Numbered from the stretch's first letter, positions 8,343-16,439 are shown. The stretch is 36,519 nt of DNA from Lachnospiraceae bacterium (GCA_017624235.1 JAGANL010000019.1:1-36519), one strand, 5' to 3'. The notes: generated by a model from the sequence alone, not told the origin. Made by a program: numbers and translations.

Positions 8343-9174
8343 CTTGATAAGGGGCAGCTTTTTTTGAGGGATTCCTGGGATCTGGGATCCATGGAGTTTC
8401 TAAAATCTTTGGAATATCCAGAAAGTCCTTATGGTTTACGATCGCCTTCAGAGCCGGAAGACCGATGGCACCGTCACCGATATTCGCATGACGGTCTTTG
8501 GCTGCACCCCGTTCGTTTTTACTGTCATTGATATGGAATACGGCAATCTGCTGTTTCCCCAGAAGCTTGTCAAGCTGGTCTATGACGCCGTCAAACTCTT
8601 CGACAATGGGATAGCCGGCATCGTGTACATGGCAGGTATCAAAGCAGATACACAGTTTATCGGAACAGTGAACCCTGTCATAGATTGCGGCCAGCTCTTC
8701 AAAGGAACGTCCGATTTCAGAACCCTTTCCAGCCATGGTTTCCAGGGCGACACAGCAGGGGGTCTCCCGTGTCAGGACGGCATTCAATCCCTCGGCAATT
8801 TTTTCGATACCCTGTTCGACACCGGCGCCAACGTGCGCACCGGGATGAACGATGAGAATGGGGCTTCCCATAGCGGCAGTACGCTCTAATTCCAGTGCAA
8901 GAAAATCTACGGCAAGAGAAAAGGTGTCGGGATTGACGGAATTGGCCAGATTGATAATATAGGGAGCATGAACCAGAAAGGTATCAATGCCATGCTCCTT
9001 CATATAGTCCCAGGCAGGCTGGATATTCAGTTCGTTTATTTCTTTGCGTCTGGTGTTTTGTGGGGCACCGGTATAGAGCATGAAAGTGTTTGCACCATAA
9101 GAGACTGCTTCTTTAGCAGAGCCGAGCATCATTTCTTTGCCGGACATGGATACGTGGGAGCCGATTCGGAACAT
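8317..9174 (-). CDS. nfo: Endonuclease IV (deoxyribonuclease IV)
   Basis: The 285-residue protein is a typical Nfo: a TIM-barrel apurinic/apyrimidinic endonuclease with a trinuclear zinc site that nicks DNA 5' of abasic sites in base-excision repair. Family segments visible in order are [12 protein letters not shown] at the N-terminus, [82 protein letters not shown]-like text and ILETPW. These include the metal-binding His, Glu and Asp residues. The frame is open to 9216, but ATG at 9174 (MFRIGSHV) is preceded by GGAAAGGAGGA and fits the family start. It is convergent with the helicase-nuclease. Confidence 0.97.
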   Translation of the reverse strand: MFRIGSHVSMSGKEMMLGSAKEAVSYGANTFMLYTGAPQNTRRKEINELNIQPAWDYMKEHGIDTFLVHAPYIINLANSVNPDTFSLAVDFLALELERTAAMGSPILIVHPGAHVGAGVEQGIEKIAEGLNAVLTRETPCCVALETMAGKGSEIGRSFEELAAIYDRVHCSDKLCICFDTCHVHDAGYPIVEEFDGVIDQLDKLLGKQQIAVFHINDSKNERGAAKDRHANIGDGAIGLPALKAIVNHKDFLDIPKILETPWIPDPRNPSKKAAPYQAEIRMLTT

Positions 9175-9513
9175 GGGGATTCCTCCTTTCCTGAGGAAAA
9201 TATTTTTCCTTAGCATACCATAAAAGAATCAATAGTGGTATACATAACTTCAAATTGCCATATCTTTTATGTTATGCAAAATATTTGCAATACGGAAGAG
9301 AAAATGTCAAAAAAGAAAGATAAATCACAGGGTATGACAGGTGTGCATAAGTAATATGACACAAGTGTCAATGTGGATAAGTATGTGGAAATTGGGGATT
9401 TCTTTAAAAAATAAGTTGGATTCGTCATTTTTTTTGGTGAATCGGGCGATGGAATATTCGGAAAGCATTAAAAATGATACTGAATCAGTCAATGAGATTA
9501 TGTAAACGTGAAT
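9175..9513. other. AT-rich intergenic region between nfo and foldback element B
   Basis: This stretch holds the nfo ribosome binding site and presumably its promoter. A possible extended -10 (TGG-TATGCT on the minus strand near 9212-9220) lacks a clear -35. I found no convincing gene: the only frame through it runs into the palindrome and has no family resemblance. Confidence 0.5.
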
Positions 9514-9810
9514 GGCACCAGTACGGCCAGCACCAGCCTCCGTTCTCACCTGCCCTGTCACCCACAGAACATTTCAAGACGACATTCGGACTGGAGTTTT
9601 CTAAATGGAGCAGGAAGTTATAGACTGCGGCCGGGTCGGATTCCATGCACATCCATGTGCAGGAATCCTGAAATCGTCATCCTTGCCGATTTCTCCCTAA
9701 GTATAGGAATGCTCCATTAAGAAAACACTCAGTCCTAATGTATGTCTTGAAATGTTCTGTGGGTGACAGGGCAGGTGAGAACGGAGGCTGGTGCTGGCCG
9801 TACTGGTGCC
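9514..9810 (-). repeat. Foldback element, copy B: long palindromic structured repeat with two GGA-loop hairpins
   Basis: Arms 9514-9580 and 9744-9810 are perfectly complementary over 67 bases. The inner arms (9581-9612 and 9711-9743) pair with the same mismatch pattern as copy A. The 35 bases at 9578-9612 read on the minus strand are identical to the 3' inner arm of copy A (about 2745-2779, the last bases differing only where the outer stem begins). The centre has, on the minus strand, a hairpin at 9670-9693 with loop AGGA and a hairpin at 9638-9668 with loop TGGA. These correspond in order to the two hairpins of copy A, so the element reads toward nfo. GGG/CCC near 9695-9697 and 9632-9634 may enclose both hairpins. 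There is no coding frame and no transposase. Confidence 0.85.
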
Positions 9811-9851
9811 GTGGCTGAGTTTATGGACTGAACGCATGTGACAGTTAGCTG

Positions 9852-9881
9852 TTGTTAAGAATAGGAAGGATGTGGTAAAAT
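9852..9881 (+). promoter_or_regulatory. Probable promoter of the GH13 gene
   Basis: TTGTTA (9852-9857), an 18-base spacer and TAAAAT (9876-9881) lie about 60 bases before the GH13 start. They are downstream of foldback element B. Confidence 0.5.
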
Positions 9882-9942
9882 AGTCTCAGACAAATCATAC
9901 AGGCAGAAGGACAACTGTGCTTGGACAGAAGGAGGAAATGAA

Positions 9943-11253
9943 ATGTGGGCTTATGAAAGTGTGTTTTATCAAATATATCCGTTGGGATTTTGTGGAGCGC
10001 CGTTTGAAAATGACGGGCAGCAGGAGCATCGGATCAGAAAGGTGATGGACTGGATTCCGCATATTCAAAAGGTGGGAGCAAATGCCATTTATTTTTCTCC
10101 GATCTTTGAATCGGATACCCACGGCTACAACACCAGGGATTATAAAAAGATTGATGTGCGTCTGGGAACGAATGAGGATTTTAAGGAGGTATGCGATAAG
10201 CTGCATGAGGCCGGTATCCGTGTGGTGTTAGACGGTGTGTTCAATCATGTGGGAAGAGGCTTCTGGGCGTTTCAGGATGTGCTGAAGAACCGGGAAAATT
10301 CTCCGTATCTGGACTGGTTTCATATCAATCTCGGCGGTAATTCCAATTATAATGACGGTCTTTGGTATGAGGGCTGGGAAGGCAATTATGATCTGGTAAA
10401 GCTGAATCTGCGTAATGAGCAGGTGATTTCCCATATTTTTGAAAGTGTACGTTTCTGGGTAGAGGAATTTGGAATTGACGGTTTGAGACTGGATGTGGCT
10501 TATTGTCTGGACCGTGACTTTATTCATCGGTTACGGGGCTTCTGTGACGGCCTGAAGGAGGACTTTTTCCTGTTAGGAGAAATGATTCACGGTGATTATA
10601 AGCAGATCGTAGGAGAGGGAATGCTGCACAGCGCTACCAATTATGAATGCTTTAAGGGTCTGTATTCCAGCTTTAACAGCAACAATCTGTTTGAGATCGT
10701 ACATTCTCTGCTCAGACAGTTTGGCCCGGAGAACTGGACCCTTTACCGTGGTATGCACCTTCTTTCCTTTGTGGACAATCATGATGTCACGAGAATTGCA
10801 AGCAATCTGACAAACGAGGCTCACCTGCCGTTAATCTATGCGCTCTGCATGGGTATGCCGGGCATTCCATGTATTTATTATGGAAGCGAGTGGGGTGCAA
10901 AGGCCAGAAAGGAAGAAGGCGATCCGGCACTCAGGGCATGCTTTGAGAAGCCGGTTGAAAATGAGCTGACGGAGTGGATAGGAAAGCTGGCAGAGGCGAA
11001 GAAGTCCAGCAAGGCTTTGAATTATGGAGAGTTCCGGTCAGTTGTCTTAACGAACAGACAGTGTATCTTTGAACGTAAAACGGAGGAAGAGAGAGTCCTG
11101 GTAGCTATCAATGCAGACAGTACAGCTTATACGGCACATTTTGATGCAGGCTGCGGTCAGGCGGTGGATCTGATTACAGGTCAGACGCATGATTTCGGAG
11201 GAGGCAGCGAGCTGCCGCCCTACAGTGCAGCTTACTGGAAGATGGAGCGCTAG
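9943..11253 (+). CDS. GH13 alpha-glucosidase / maltodextrin-degrading enzyme
   Basis: The 436-residue protein is a compact alpha-amylase-family hydrolase acting on alpha-1,4 (possibly alpha-1,6) glucans. The barrel motifs are in order: DGVFNH (97-102), GLRLDVA with nucleophile Asp184, LLGEM with acid/base Glu213 and FVDNHD with transition-state Asp near 278. No signal peptide is visible, so it should work in the cytoplasm on imported maltodextrins or cyclodextrins, like neopullulanase or maltodextrin glucosidase. It lacks the N-terminal carbohydrate-binding domain of many neopullulanases. GAAGGAGG precedes the start. An MFS transporter follows after 139 bases. Exact substrate specificity cannot be read from the sequence. 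Confidence 0.9.
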   Translation: MWAYESVFYQIYPLGFCGAPFENDGQQEHRIRKVMDWIPHIQKVGANAIYFSPIFESDTHGYNTRDYKKIDVRLGTNEDFKEVCDKLHEAGIRVVLDGVFNHVGRGFWAFQDVLKNRENSPYLDWFHINLGGNSNYNDGLWYEGWEGNYDLVKLNLRNEQVISHIFESVRFWVEEFGIDGLRLDVAYCLDRDFIHRLRGFCDGLKEDFFLLGEMIHGDYKQIVGEGMLHSATNYECFKGLYSSFNSNNLFEIVHSLLRQFGPENWTLYRGMHLLSFVDNHDVTRIASNLTNEAHLPLIYALCMGMPGIPCIYYGSEWGAKARKEEGDPALRACFEKPVENELTEWIGKLAEAKKSSKALNYGEFRSVVLTNRQCIFERKTEEERVLVAINADSTAYTAHFDAGCGQAVDLITGQTHDFGGGSELPPYSAAYWKMER

Positions 11254-11392
11254 GGAATCTTCTGAAAGTTAAATCAGGAAATGGAAACTCTGAAATAGGA
11301 GAAGCACGTCATCAGCAAAACGGAATAAGTATATAGTATTCAGATTGACATGAGTATCGTATCATGCGGTGTAAAATGTTGGAGGAAACAAT

Positions 11393-12589
11393 ATGCTTAT
11401 TACGCTTTTGCTGATGATTATTTATCTGGCATTTATCAGCATGGGACTGCCGGATTCGCTGCTTGGTTCGACCTGGCCTGCGATGTATGAACAGATGAAT
11501 GTGCCGGTATCCTATGCAGGAGTGTTATCCATGATTATTTCGGCTGGAACAATTTTGTCCAGCTTTTTTAGTGACCGTTTGATTTGCCGTCTGGGAACGG
11601 GCGTAGTAACGGCAGGAAGCGTTTGTATGACAGCGGCAGCTCTTCTTGGATTTTCTTATGGAAACAGTTTTGGAATCGTTTGTCTGTGGGCGATTCCGCT
11701 TGGTCTGGGGGCTGGAAGTGTGGATGCGGCGCTGAATAATTTCGTGGCGCAGCATTATCCGGCAAAGCATATGAACTGGTTGCACTGTTTCTGGGGAATC
11801 GGGGCAACGGCAGGCCCGGTCATTTTGTCCTTCTGGCTGGCCAGGGGAAAGGAATGGATCATGGGCTACCGGACCATCGGTCTGGTGCAGCTGGCGCTCA
11901 GTGCTATTTTGGTATTGGCTCTTCCGTTATGGAAAAAGGTGGAGCAGGAGGCTGTTTTAAAAAGAAGTGAAGTGTTACAGATGGAGGAAAAGGCCGAATG
12001 CAGCGGGGTGGTTCCCGTTGGAAGCCTGCTGTCCCTACCGGGAGTGAAGGCTGTATTGGTGGCCTTTTTCTGCTATCATGCAGTGGAAATGACAATTGGG
12101 CTTTGGAGCGGCAGCTATCTTGTGCTTTGCCGTCACGTGGAAGCGGCAGCGGCGGCCGGTTTTGTTTCGCTGTTTTATGTGGGTATGACAGGGGGCAGGC
12201 TGGCGGCCGGTTTTTTGACAGACTGGCTGAATGAGCGGCAGATGATACGGCTGGGACAGATCATTTTAGCAACAGGTGTCCTTTTGACTGCGGCAGGAAC
12301 GACAGAGCTATTGCTGAAAGCAGCATTTTTAGTGATGGGGGCGGGGTGTGCGCCAATCTATCCCAGTCTGCTGCATGCAACGCCGGGAAATTTTGGCTAT
12401 CAGCATTGTCAGGCGATTATGGGGCTTCAGATGTCCGCAGCTTATGTGGGAACGACCTGTATGGCACCTCTCTTTGGTGTTCTGGGAGGGCGGTTTGGAT
12501 ATGGATTGTTTGCAGTGTATGTGCTGGTGCTTTTGGGAGTGATGGCCGGGATGGTGGAGAAGGTCAACCGAAGCATTGGAAGCCGGTAA
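11393..12589 (+). CDS. Major facilitator superfamily transporter
   Basis: The 398-residue hydrophobic protein has about 12 predicted membrane segments in two six-helix halves, separated by a charged loop near residues 188-205 (KKVEQEAVLKRSEVLQM...). The cytoplasmic loop between helices 2 and 3 reads FFSDRLICRLGTGV, a variant of the MFS GxxxDRxGRR motif, and TGGRLAAGFLTDWLNERQM is its repeat in the second half. It resembles FucP-like or uncharacterised MFS proteins of Firmicutes. Location next to a GH13 enzyme suggests a sugar, but that is inference. A strong GGAGG precedes the start at 11393. TTGACA at 11345-11350 has no good -10 partner. Confidence 0.85.
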   Translation: MLITLLLMIIYLAFISMGLPDSLLGSTWPAMYEQMNVPVSYAGVLSMIISAGTILSSFFSDRLICRLGTGVVTAGSVCMTAAALLGFSYGNSFGIVCLWAIPLGLGAGSVDAALNNFVAQHYPAKHMNWLHCFWGIGATAGPVILSFWLARGKEWIMGYRTIGLVQLALSAILVLALPLWKKVEQEAVLKRSEVLQMEEKAECSGVVPVGSLLSLPGVKAVLVAFFCYHAVEMTIGLWSGSYLVLCRHVEAAAAAGFVSLFYVGMTGGRLAAGFLTDWLNERQMIRLGQIILATGVLLTAAGTTELLLKAAFLVMGAGCAPIYPSLLHATPGNFGYQHCQAIMGLQMSAAYVGTTCMAPLFGVLGGRFGYGLFAVYVLVLLGVMAGMVEKVNRSIGSR

Positions 12590-12657
12590 GAGTTTCGCCT
12601 GCCGCGGGCTGAACTCCTGTTATCGAAAAAATATTTCTAAAAGAATAAAAAAAGATA

Positions 12658-12722
12658 TTGACAGCACAATATTATATGTTGTATAGTATACGCACGGAAA
12701 GATATTATACATCGTATAATAT
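12658..12722 (+). promoter_or_regulatory. PadR-operon promoter with palindromic operators
   Basis: TTGACA (12658-12663), an 18-base spacer and TATAGT (12682-12687) form the promoter. A perfect inverted repeat, ATATTATAC-ATC-GTATAATAT, lies at 12702-12722, covering the likely transcription start. A second, imperfect copy (about 12671-12690) overlaps the -10 region. PadR repressors typically bind such AT-rich palindromes, so autoregulation by the first gene is likely. Confidence 0.75.
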
Positions 12723-12785
12723 GTTAAGAAAAATAATATTATAAAAACACAATGTGACAGAGGGCTTTAGGAAAGGAGTGGCAGC

Positions 12786-13103
12786 ATGGTATTTAATACA
12801 GGTGCGGCGCTGCTGGATGCTATTGTACTGGCTGTTGTGTCCAGGGAAATGGAAGGGACATATGGCTATAAGATCACGCAGGAGGTGCGGCAGGTCATTG
12901 AGGTGTCGGAATCTACACTATATCCGGTGCTTCGGAGGCTGCAGAAGGATGAATGTCTGGAAGTCTATGACAGAGAATGCGCCGGACGAAACCGCAGATA
13001 TTATAAGGTAACAGAGCGTGGCAGAAGGCAGCTTAGTCTGTATGAAAGTGAATGGAGAAAATATTCTGCGAAGATCACCGGAATATTTGAGGGAGGATAT
13101 TAG
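12786..13103 (+). CDS. PadR-family transcriptional regulator
   Basis: The 105-residue protein is a winged-helix repressor of the short PadR-s2 type. Typical text is LLDAIVLAVVSREMEGTYGYKI, followed by SESTLYPVLRRLQKDECLEVY in the recognition helix and wing, then RRYYKVTERGRRQL. GAAAGGAGTGGCAGC precedes the ATG. It is the first gene of a four-gene operon with DUF1700, DUF4097 and PspC proteins; one base separates its stop codon from the next start. It probably represses its own promoter through the palindromes at 12671-12722 and responds to cell-envelope or membrane-active signals. Confidence 0.92.
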   Translation: MVFNTGAALLDAIVLAVVSREMEGTYGYKITQEVRQVIEVSESTLYPVLRRLQKDECLEVYDRECAGRNRRYYKVTERGRRQLSLYESEWRKYSAKITGIFEGGY

Positions 13104-13104
13104 A

Positions 13105-13836
13105 ATGAACCGATTGGAATTTATGCGAGAGCTGGAGGCACGACTTGCCGACATCCCGGAGAGCGAACGCAGGGAGGCCCTGCAGTACTATGAAGATTAC
13201 CTGAATGATGCAGGTGAAGAGGATGAACAGGAGGCGATGGAGGAGCTGGGAACTCCGGAAGAAATCGCACAGCACATCAAGGCCGGATTGAACGGCAATG
13301 AAGAAGGAGAGTTTACGGAGAACGGTTATGAAAGCGGTGAGAGCACGAGAAGACCGCCGGCTAGACAGCCATACGTTTCCTATGGTCAGACGCAAGGGGA
13401 CGACGCAACGGTAGACAGAGAGGCTTCCAAATCAGCCGCCGGAAAAATGCAGGGAAATGGAATCGGAAAGATTCTGTTGATCGTACTTCTGGTTATCCTG
13501 TTCAGCCCGGTCATCCTGCCGTTTGGTGCGGCAGTTCTGGGGCTGATCCTGGGAGCAGCAGGTGCGGTTTTCGGAGTGTGGATTGGTCTGCTGGCAGTAG
13601 GCATTGCGTTACTGTTTGCAGGACTTATCCTTCTGGTATGCGGTTTTGTCAAGCTCTTTACGCTGCCGCTTGGCGGAGCGGTACTTTTGGGCATAGGACT
13701 TCTGATGCTTGGCATCGGCATGATTCTGACTATTTTGATGCTGTGGCTGGTATGGAAGCTGGTACCGCCGCTGTTTAGATGGATTGTGACACTGTGCCAG
13801 AAGCCGTTTGGTAAGAGAAAGGAGGGAGGAAGATGA
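13105..13836 (+). CDS. DUF1700 membrane protein
   Basis: The 243-residue protein starts with the hallmark DUF1700 segment MNRLEFMRELEARLADIPESE-type text followed by a predicted helical domain (EALQYYEDYLNDAGEEDEQEAMEELGTPEEIAQHI, residues about 24-58). A low-complexity polar linker (about 60-112) then leads to three or four glycine-rich hydrophobic segments (about 113-225) and a basic tail. These proteins sit in the membrane and often accompany PadR regulators; their biochemical role is unknown. The frame is open from 13018, but ATG 13105 gives the family start and has GGGAGGATA upstream. The stop overlaps the next start (ATGA). Confidence 0.88.
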   Translation: MNRLEFMRELEARLADIPESERREALQYYEDYLNDAGEEDEQEAMEELGTPEEIAQHIKAGLNGNEEGEFTENGYESGESTRRPPARQPYVSYGQTQGDDATVDREASKSAAGKMQGNGIGKILLIVLLVILFSPVILPFGAAVLGLILGAAGAVFGVWIGLLAVGIALLFAGLILLVCGFVKLFTLPLGGAVLLGIGLLMLGIGMILTILMLWLVWKLVPPLFRWIVTLCQKPFGKRKEGGR

Positions 13837-14807
13837 AAAAGTTTATAAAGGGATGTTTGATTGCAGCACTGGTTTTTGTGATACTTGGAATCTGTATTTT
13901 GGCAGGCGCTGTGGCCGCGGGCGGAATGGAGCAGGTTGCAGAGCTGGTGAGAGATGGCTCCCTCAGCATACATTATAGTCCGAATGATTGGGACGATGAT
14001 TTCTGGGAGGAGACAGCAGAGGATGATATCTGGGAGGAAGCTGTGGAGGGAATGGAAGAGCCTGAGGTGGATTCCACAGAGCTTCTGCAGCAACTGGGAC
14101 AGGAGGAAAAGCTGAGCAGAACGGTCTTAGCGCAGGAACCGGAACGGATCCGAAAGCTGGAGCTTTCTTTGCTGGGTGGTGCAGTATGTATCAAACCTTC
14201 TCAGGATAATACCATCAGTATTGCATATGACGATCAGTATGCGCTGCGCTGCAAAAAGGATGGAGAGACGCTTCGGATTGAGGAAGCCACAGAAAGACAT
14301 CATATTGGCAGCTATAATAAGAGAGTCATCTATCTTTATATCCCTCAGAACCAGTACTTTGAACAGGTCGAATGCAAGCTGGGCGGAGGCGTGATGGAAA
14401 TACAGAAGCTGACAGCCCAGTCGGCAGAGTTTAAGCTTGGTGCCGGAATGCTGACCGTGAAAAATCTGGGATGTGTAAAAGCGGAGGCAAAGATTGGCGC
14501 CGGTTCCATGTATCTGGAAAATGCCGAGGTGGAGGAAGGCGAATTTAAGATTGGAGCGGGTGAACTGGAATATCAGGGCAGCATCGGGAAAAAGCTGGAA
14601 ACCGTTTGTGATTTGGGAAGTGCAGTCTTTGAACTGGACGGACAGGAAACGGATTTTGACTATGAAATCGGTGTAGCCGCCGGAGAAATCAGTGTCGGCA
14701 GCCACTCCTACAGTGGGCTGAATGAAAAGACAAAAGTGGATAACAAAGCGGGCCGCCGGATGGAACTGGAGTGTTCCATGGGTTCTATAGAGGTCAGCTT
14801 TGAATAG
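13833..14807 (+). CDS. DUF4097 beta-strand repeat protein, membrane-anchored
   Basis: The 324-residue protein has an N-terminal membrane segment (about 7-30), then an acidic, Trp-rich linker, then repeated short beta strands from about residue 105 on (EFKLGAGMLTVKNL, EAKIGAGSMYLENA, EFKIGAGELEYQGS). This regular Gly-Ala-Gly pattern is that of the DUF4097/DUF2154-type beta-helix found in envelope stress proteins such as LiaF-like and PspC-linked proteins. It should face the outside of the cytoplasmic membrane. Its start overlaps the DUF1700 stop by four bases, indicating tight coupling. Confidence 0.88.
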   Translation: MKKFIKGCLIAALVFVILGICILAGAVAAGGMEQVAELVRDGSLSIHYSPNDWDDDFWEETAEDDIWEEAVEGMEEPEVDSTELLQQLGQEEKLSRTVLAQEPERIRKLELSLLGGAVCIKPSQDNTISIAYDDQYALRCKKDGETLRIEEATERHHIGSYNKRVIYLYIPQNQYFEQVECKLGGGVMEIQKLTAQSAEFKLGAGMLTVKNLGCVKAEAKIGAGSMYLENAEVEEGEFKIGAGELEYQGSIGKKLETVCDLGSAVFELDGQETDFDYEIGVAAGEISVGSHSYSGLNEKTKVDNKAGRRMELECSMGSIEVSFE

Positions 14808-14863
14808 CACATAAGCAGGAAAAAGCCTGTATCAGAAGGCAGGCAGAAAGTGAGGAAATGAAA

Positions 14864-15064
14864 ATGGAAAACAATTATAAGAAGCTGGAGAAATCAAGAA
14901 CAAACAGGATGTTGTGCGGAGTCTGTGGAGGAATTGGCAACTATTTTACAGTCGATCCGACTATTATCAGGATTCTTTGGGTCATCGGCGCGATTGCAAG
15001 CTGCGGAACGGCACTGTTGGCATATTTTATTGCAGCGGTTATCATTCCGGAGGAAACGATATAA
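14864..15064 (+). CDS. PspC domain protein
   Basis: The 66-residue protein is almost entirely a PspC domain: KLEKSRTNRMLCGVCGGIGNYF, then VDPTIIRILWVIGAI and a hydrophobic segment ending AAVIIPEE. PspC proteins are small inner-membrane components of phage-shock or envelope-stress systems. ATG 14864 has GTGAGGA at a seven-base distance, whereas ATG 14858 is too close to it, so the shorter form is chosen. It is the last gene of the PadR operon and ends just before a strong terminator. Confidence 0.9.
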   Translation: MENNYKKLEKSRTNRMLCGVCGGIGNYFTVDPTIIRILWVIGAIASCGTALLAYFIAAVIIPEETI

Positions 15065-15078
15065 GAGAATGAAAAAGT

Positions 15079-15113
15079 ACCCGTCCATTTCGTGAAAAGT
15101 GGACGGGTATTTT
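15079..15113. terminator. Bidirectional terminator between pspC and the VOC gene
   Basis: ACCCGTCCA (15079-15087) pairs with TGGACGGGT (15100-15108), with further pairing inside the loop. It is followed by ATTTTG on the plus strand and by CTTTTTC on the minus strand, serving both convergent transcripts. Confidence 0.85.
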
Positions 15114-15166
15114 GCTGGAATGGACTTGAAATATATGCTTTGGCACATGACGATCTTTTCCATCGG

Positions 15167-15529
15167 TCACACAGGCGTACCAACTTCAATCAGATTCCCG
15201 TCCGGATCATAGAATCGAATCACTTTCTGACCCCAGGAATGCTCCATCAGCCGATTGACATACTTGACCGGTGGCTCATATTGGTCAAGCTTTTCTGCAA
15301 ATGCCTCGATATCACGCTCTTCAAAATAAAGCTCCGTTGCATTGTTTTCGGGCACGATGCTCTTCCCTGTGAACCTCTCCCAGATAGCTGCATCCTGCAG
15401 CACCAGACCTTCCGTCAGAATCATGTTGCCATCGTGATCCACAATGACCTCAAGACCGAACAAATCTTTATAGAATTTCTTTGATTTTTCAATATCCTTT
15501 ACAACAATAAGCACATTTTTTAATTTCAT
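15167..15529 (-). CDS. VOC/glyoxalase-fold protein
   Basis: The 120-residue protein has the vicinal-oxygen-chelate layout of two beta-alpha-beta-beta-beta modules: LKNVLIVVKDIEKSKKFYKDLFGLEV at the start and FYDPDGNLIEVG at the end. The final Glu is a usual metal ligand. The family includes glyoxalase I, fosfomycin-resistance and bleomycin-binding proteins; nothing here selects one, and the N-terminal His ligand of glyoxalase I is not evident. The frame is open to 15583, but ATG 15529 gives the family start and has GGGAGGAACC upstream. Confidence 0.88.
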   Translation of the reverse strand: MKLKNVLIVVKDIEKSKKFYKDLFGLEVIVDHDGNMILTEGLVLQDAAIWERFTGKSIVPENNATELYFEERDIEAFAEKLDQYEPPVKYVNRLMEHSWGQKVIRFYDPDGNLIEVGTPV

Positions 15530-15596
15530 AGGTTCCTCCCGGACAGAAGTTTTGATTTTACCATTTCTATGAGAATGGTCCATGCTGGATGATCAG

Positions 15597-16427
15597 CTAC
15601 AGTACCAAAAGATGCAGGAAGTTTTCAAAGCAGACACCTTCCCTGACAGGAATGTCAGCCTGCGAGGAGGCTTTGGTGCAGGTGCGGATAAAATCAGCAG
15701 CCTTCTTTACGGAAGTCAGAAAGGCTGTTTTATTGACGGCATCCGCGGCTATGATGGACGCAAAGATATCTCCGGTTCCGGGCCGGGATTCGCCGGCAAT
15801 CGGTGTGGAGCAGGTGCAGGCAATGTCGTCATAGGAGACATAGTTGATAAAATGCCCCGGTTCCATAATACCGGTAATGACGACATGAGAGGGCCCCATG
15901 GCATGAAGCGCTGCGGAAAGAGCTTCCAAAGAGTCCTTGTTCCAGCTGCTTTCATGATAGGGGGTGTCAGTCAACAGACAGGCCTCGGTAATATTGGGCG
16001 TGATGATATCTGCACTTTTGACCAGATTTTTCATTGCCTCGCAATGTTCGGGAGTAATCGTGCGGTAGGCTTTTCCGTGATCTCCCATGACAGGGTCGAT
16101 AATGACGACAGGATGGGAAGCTGACTGCTTTCCGATAAAATCCTCTACAATCTGAATCTGGCGTACACTGCCCAGAAAGCCGCATAAAATGCCGTCAAAG
16201 GAAAGGTCGAGCTGCTGCCAGGTATCCAGATAATCGGGCATCCGATCGGTATAATCATCAAAATGACAGTGGGGAAAGGCAAGATGATTGGATAAAATAG
16301 AAGTAGGTACAGGACATGCCTGTACCCTCATTGCACTGATGACAGGCAGGGCAACTGTGATGGAACAGCGCCCGAAGCCTGCAAAGCTGTTTATGACTGC
16401 GATTTTTTTCGGTGTCTTGACTTTCAT
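15597..16427 (-). CDS. Pyridoxamine/pyridoxal kinase
   Basis: The 276-residue protein is a ribokinase-fold B6 vitamer kinase that makes pyridoxal or pyridoxamine 5'-phosphate. Visible elements are INSFAGFGRCS at the N-terminus (substrate loop), VIIDPVMGDHGKAY in the centre, ADIITPNITEACLL and the anion-hole/catalytic GTGDIFAS motif near residue 230. It is 12 bases downstream of an ECF S component on the same strand, supporting uptake-linked phosphorylation (metabolic trapping) of vitamin B6. A hydroxymethylpyrimidine kinase activity cannot be excluded from sequence alone. Confidence 0.9.
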   Translation of the reverse strand: MKVKTPKKIAVINSFAGFGRCSITVALPVISAMRVQACPVPTSILSNHLAFPHCHFDDYTDRMPDYLDTWQQLDLSFDGILCGFLGSVRQIQIVEDFIGKQSASHPVVIIDPVMGDHGKAYRTITPEHCEAMKNLVKSADIITPNITEACLLTDTPYHESSWNKDSLEALSAALHAMGPSHVVITGIMEPGHFINYVSYDDIACTCSTPIAGESRPGTGDIFASIIAADAVNKTAFLTSVKKAADFIRTCTKASSQADIPVREGVCFENFLHLLVL

Positions 16428-16439
16428 AGGGGTTCATCC

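Noticed and set aside
9325-9561. 78-codon minus-strand frame entering foldback element B
   Set aside because: It starts in the arm of the palindrome, has no family resemblance and no good ribosome binding site.
14127-14810. 227-codon minus-strand frame opposite the DUF4097 gene
   Set aside because: It mirrors the repeat composition of the sense gene and has no family match.
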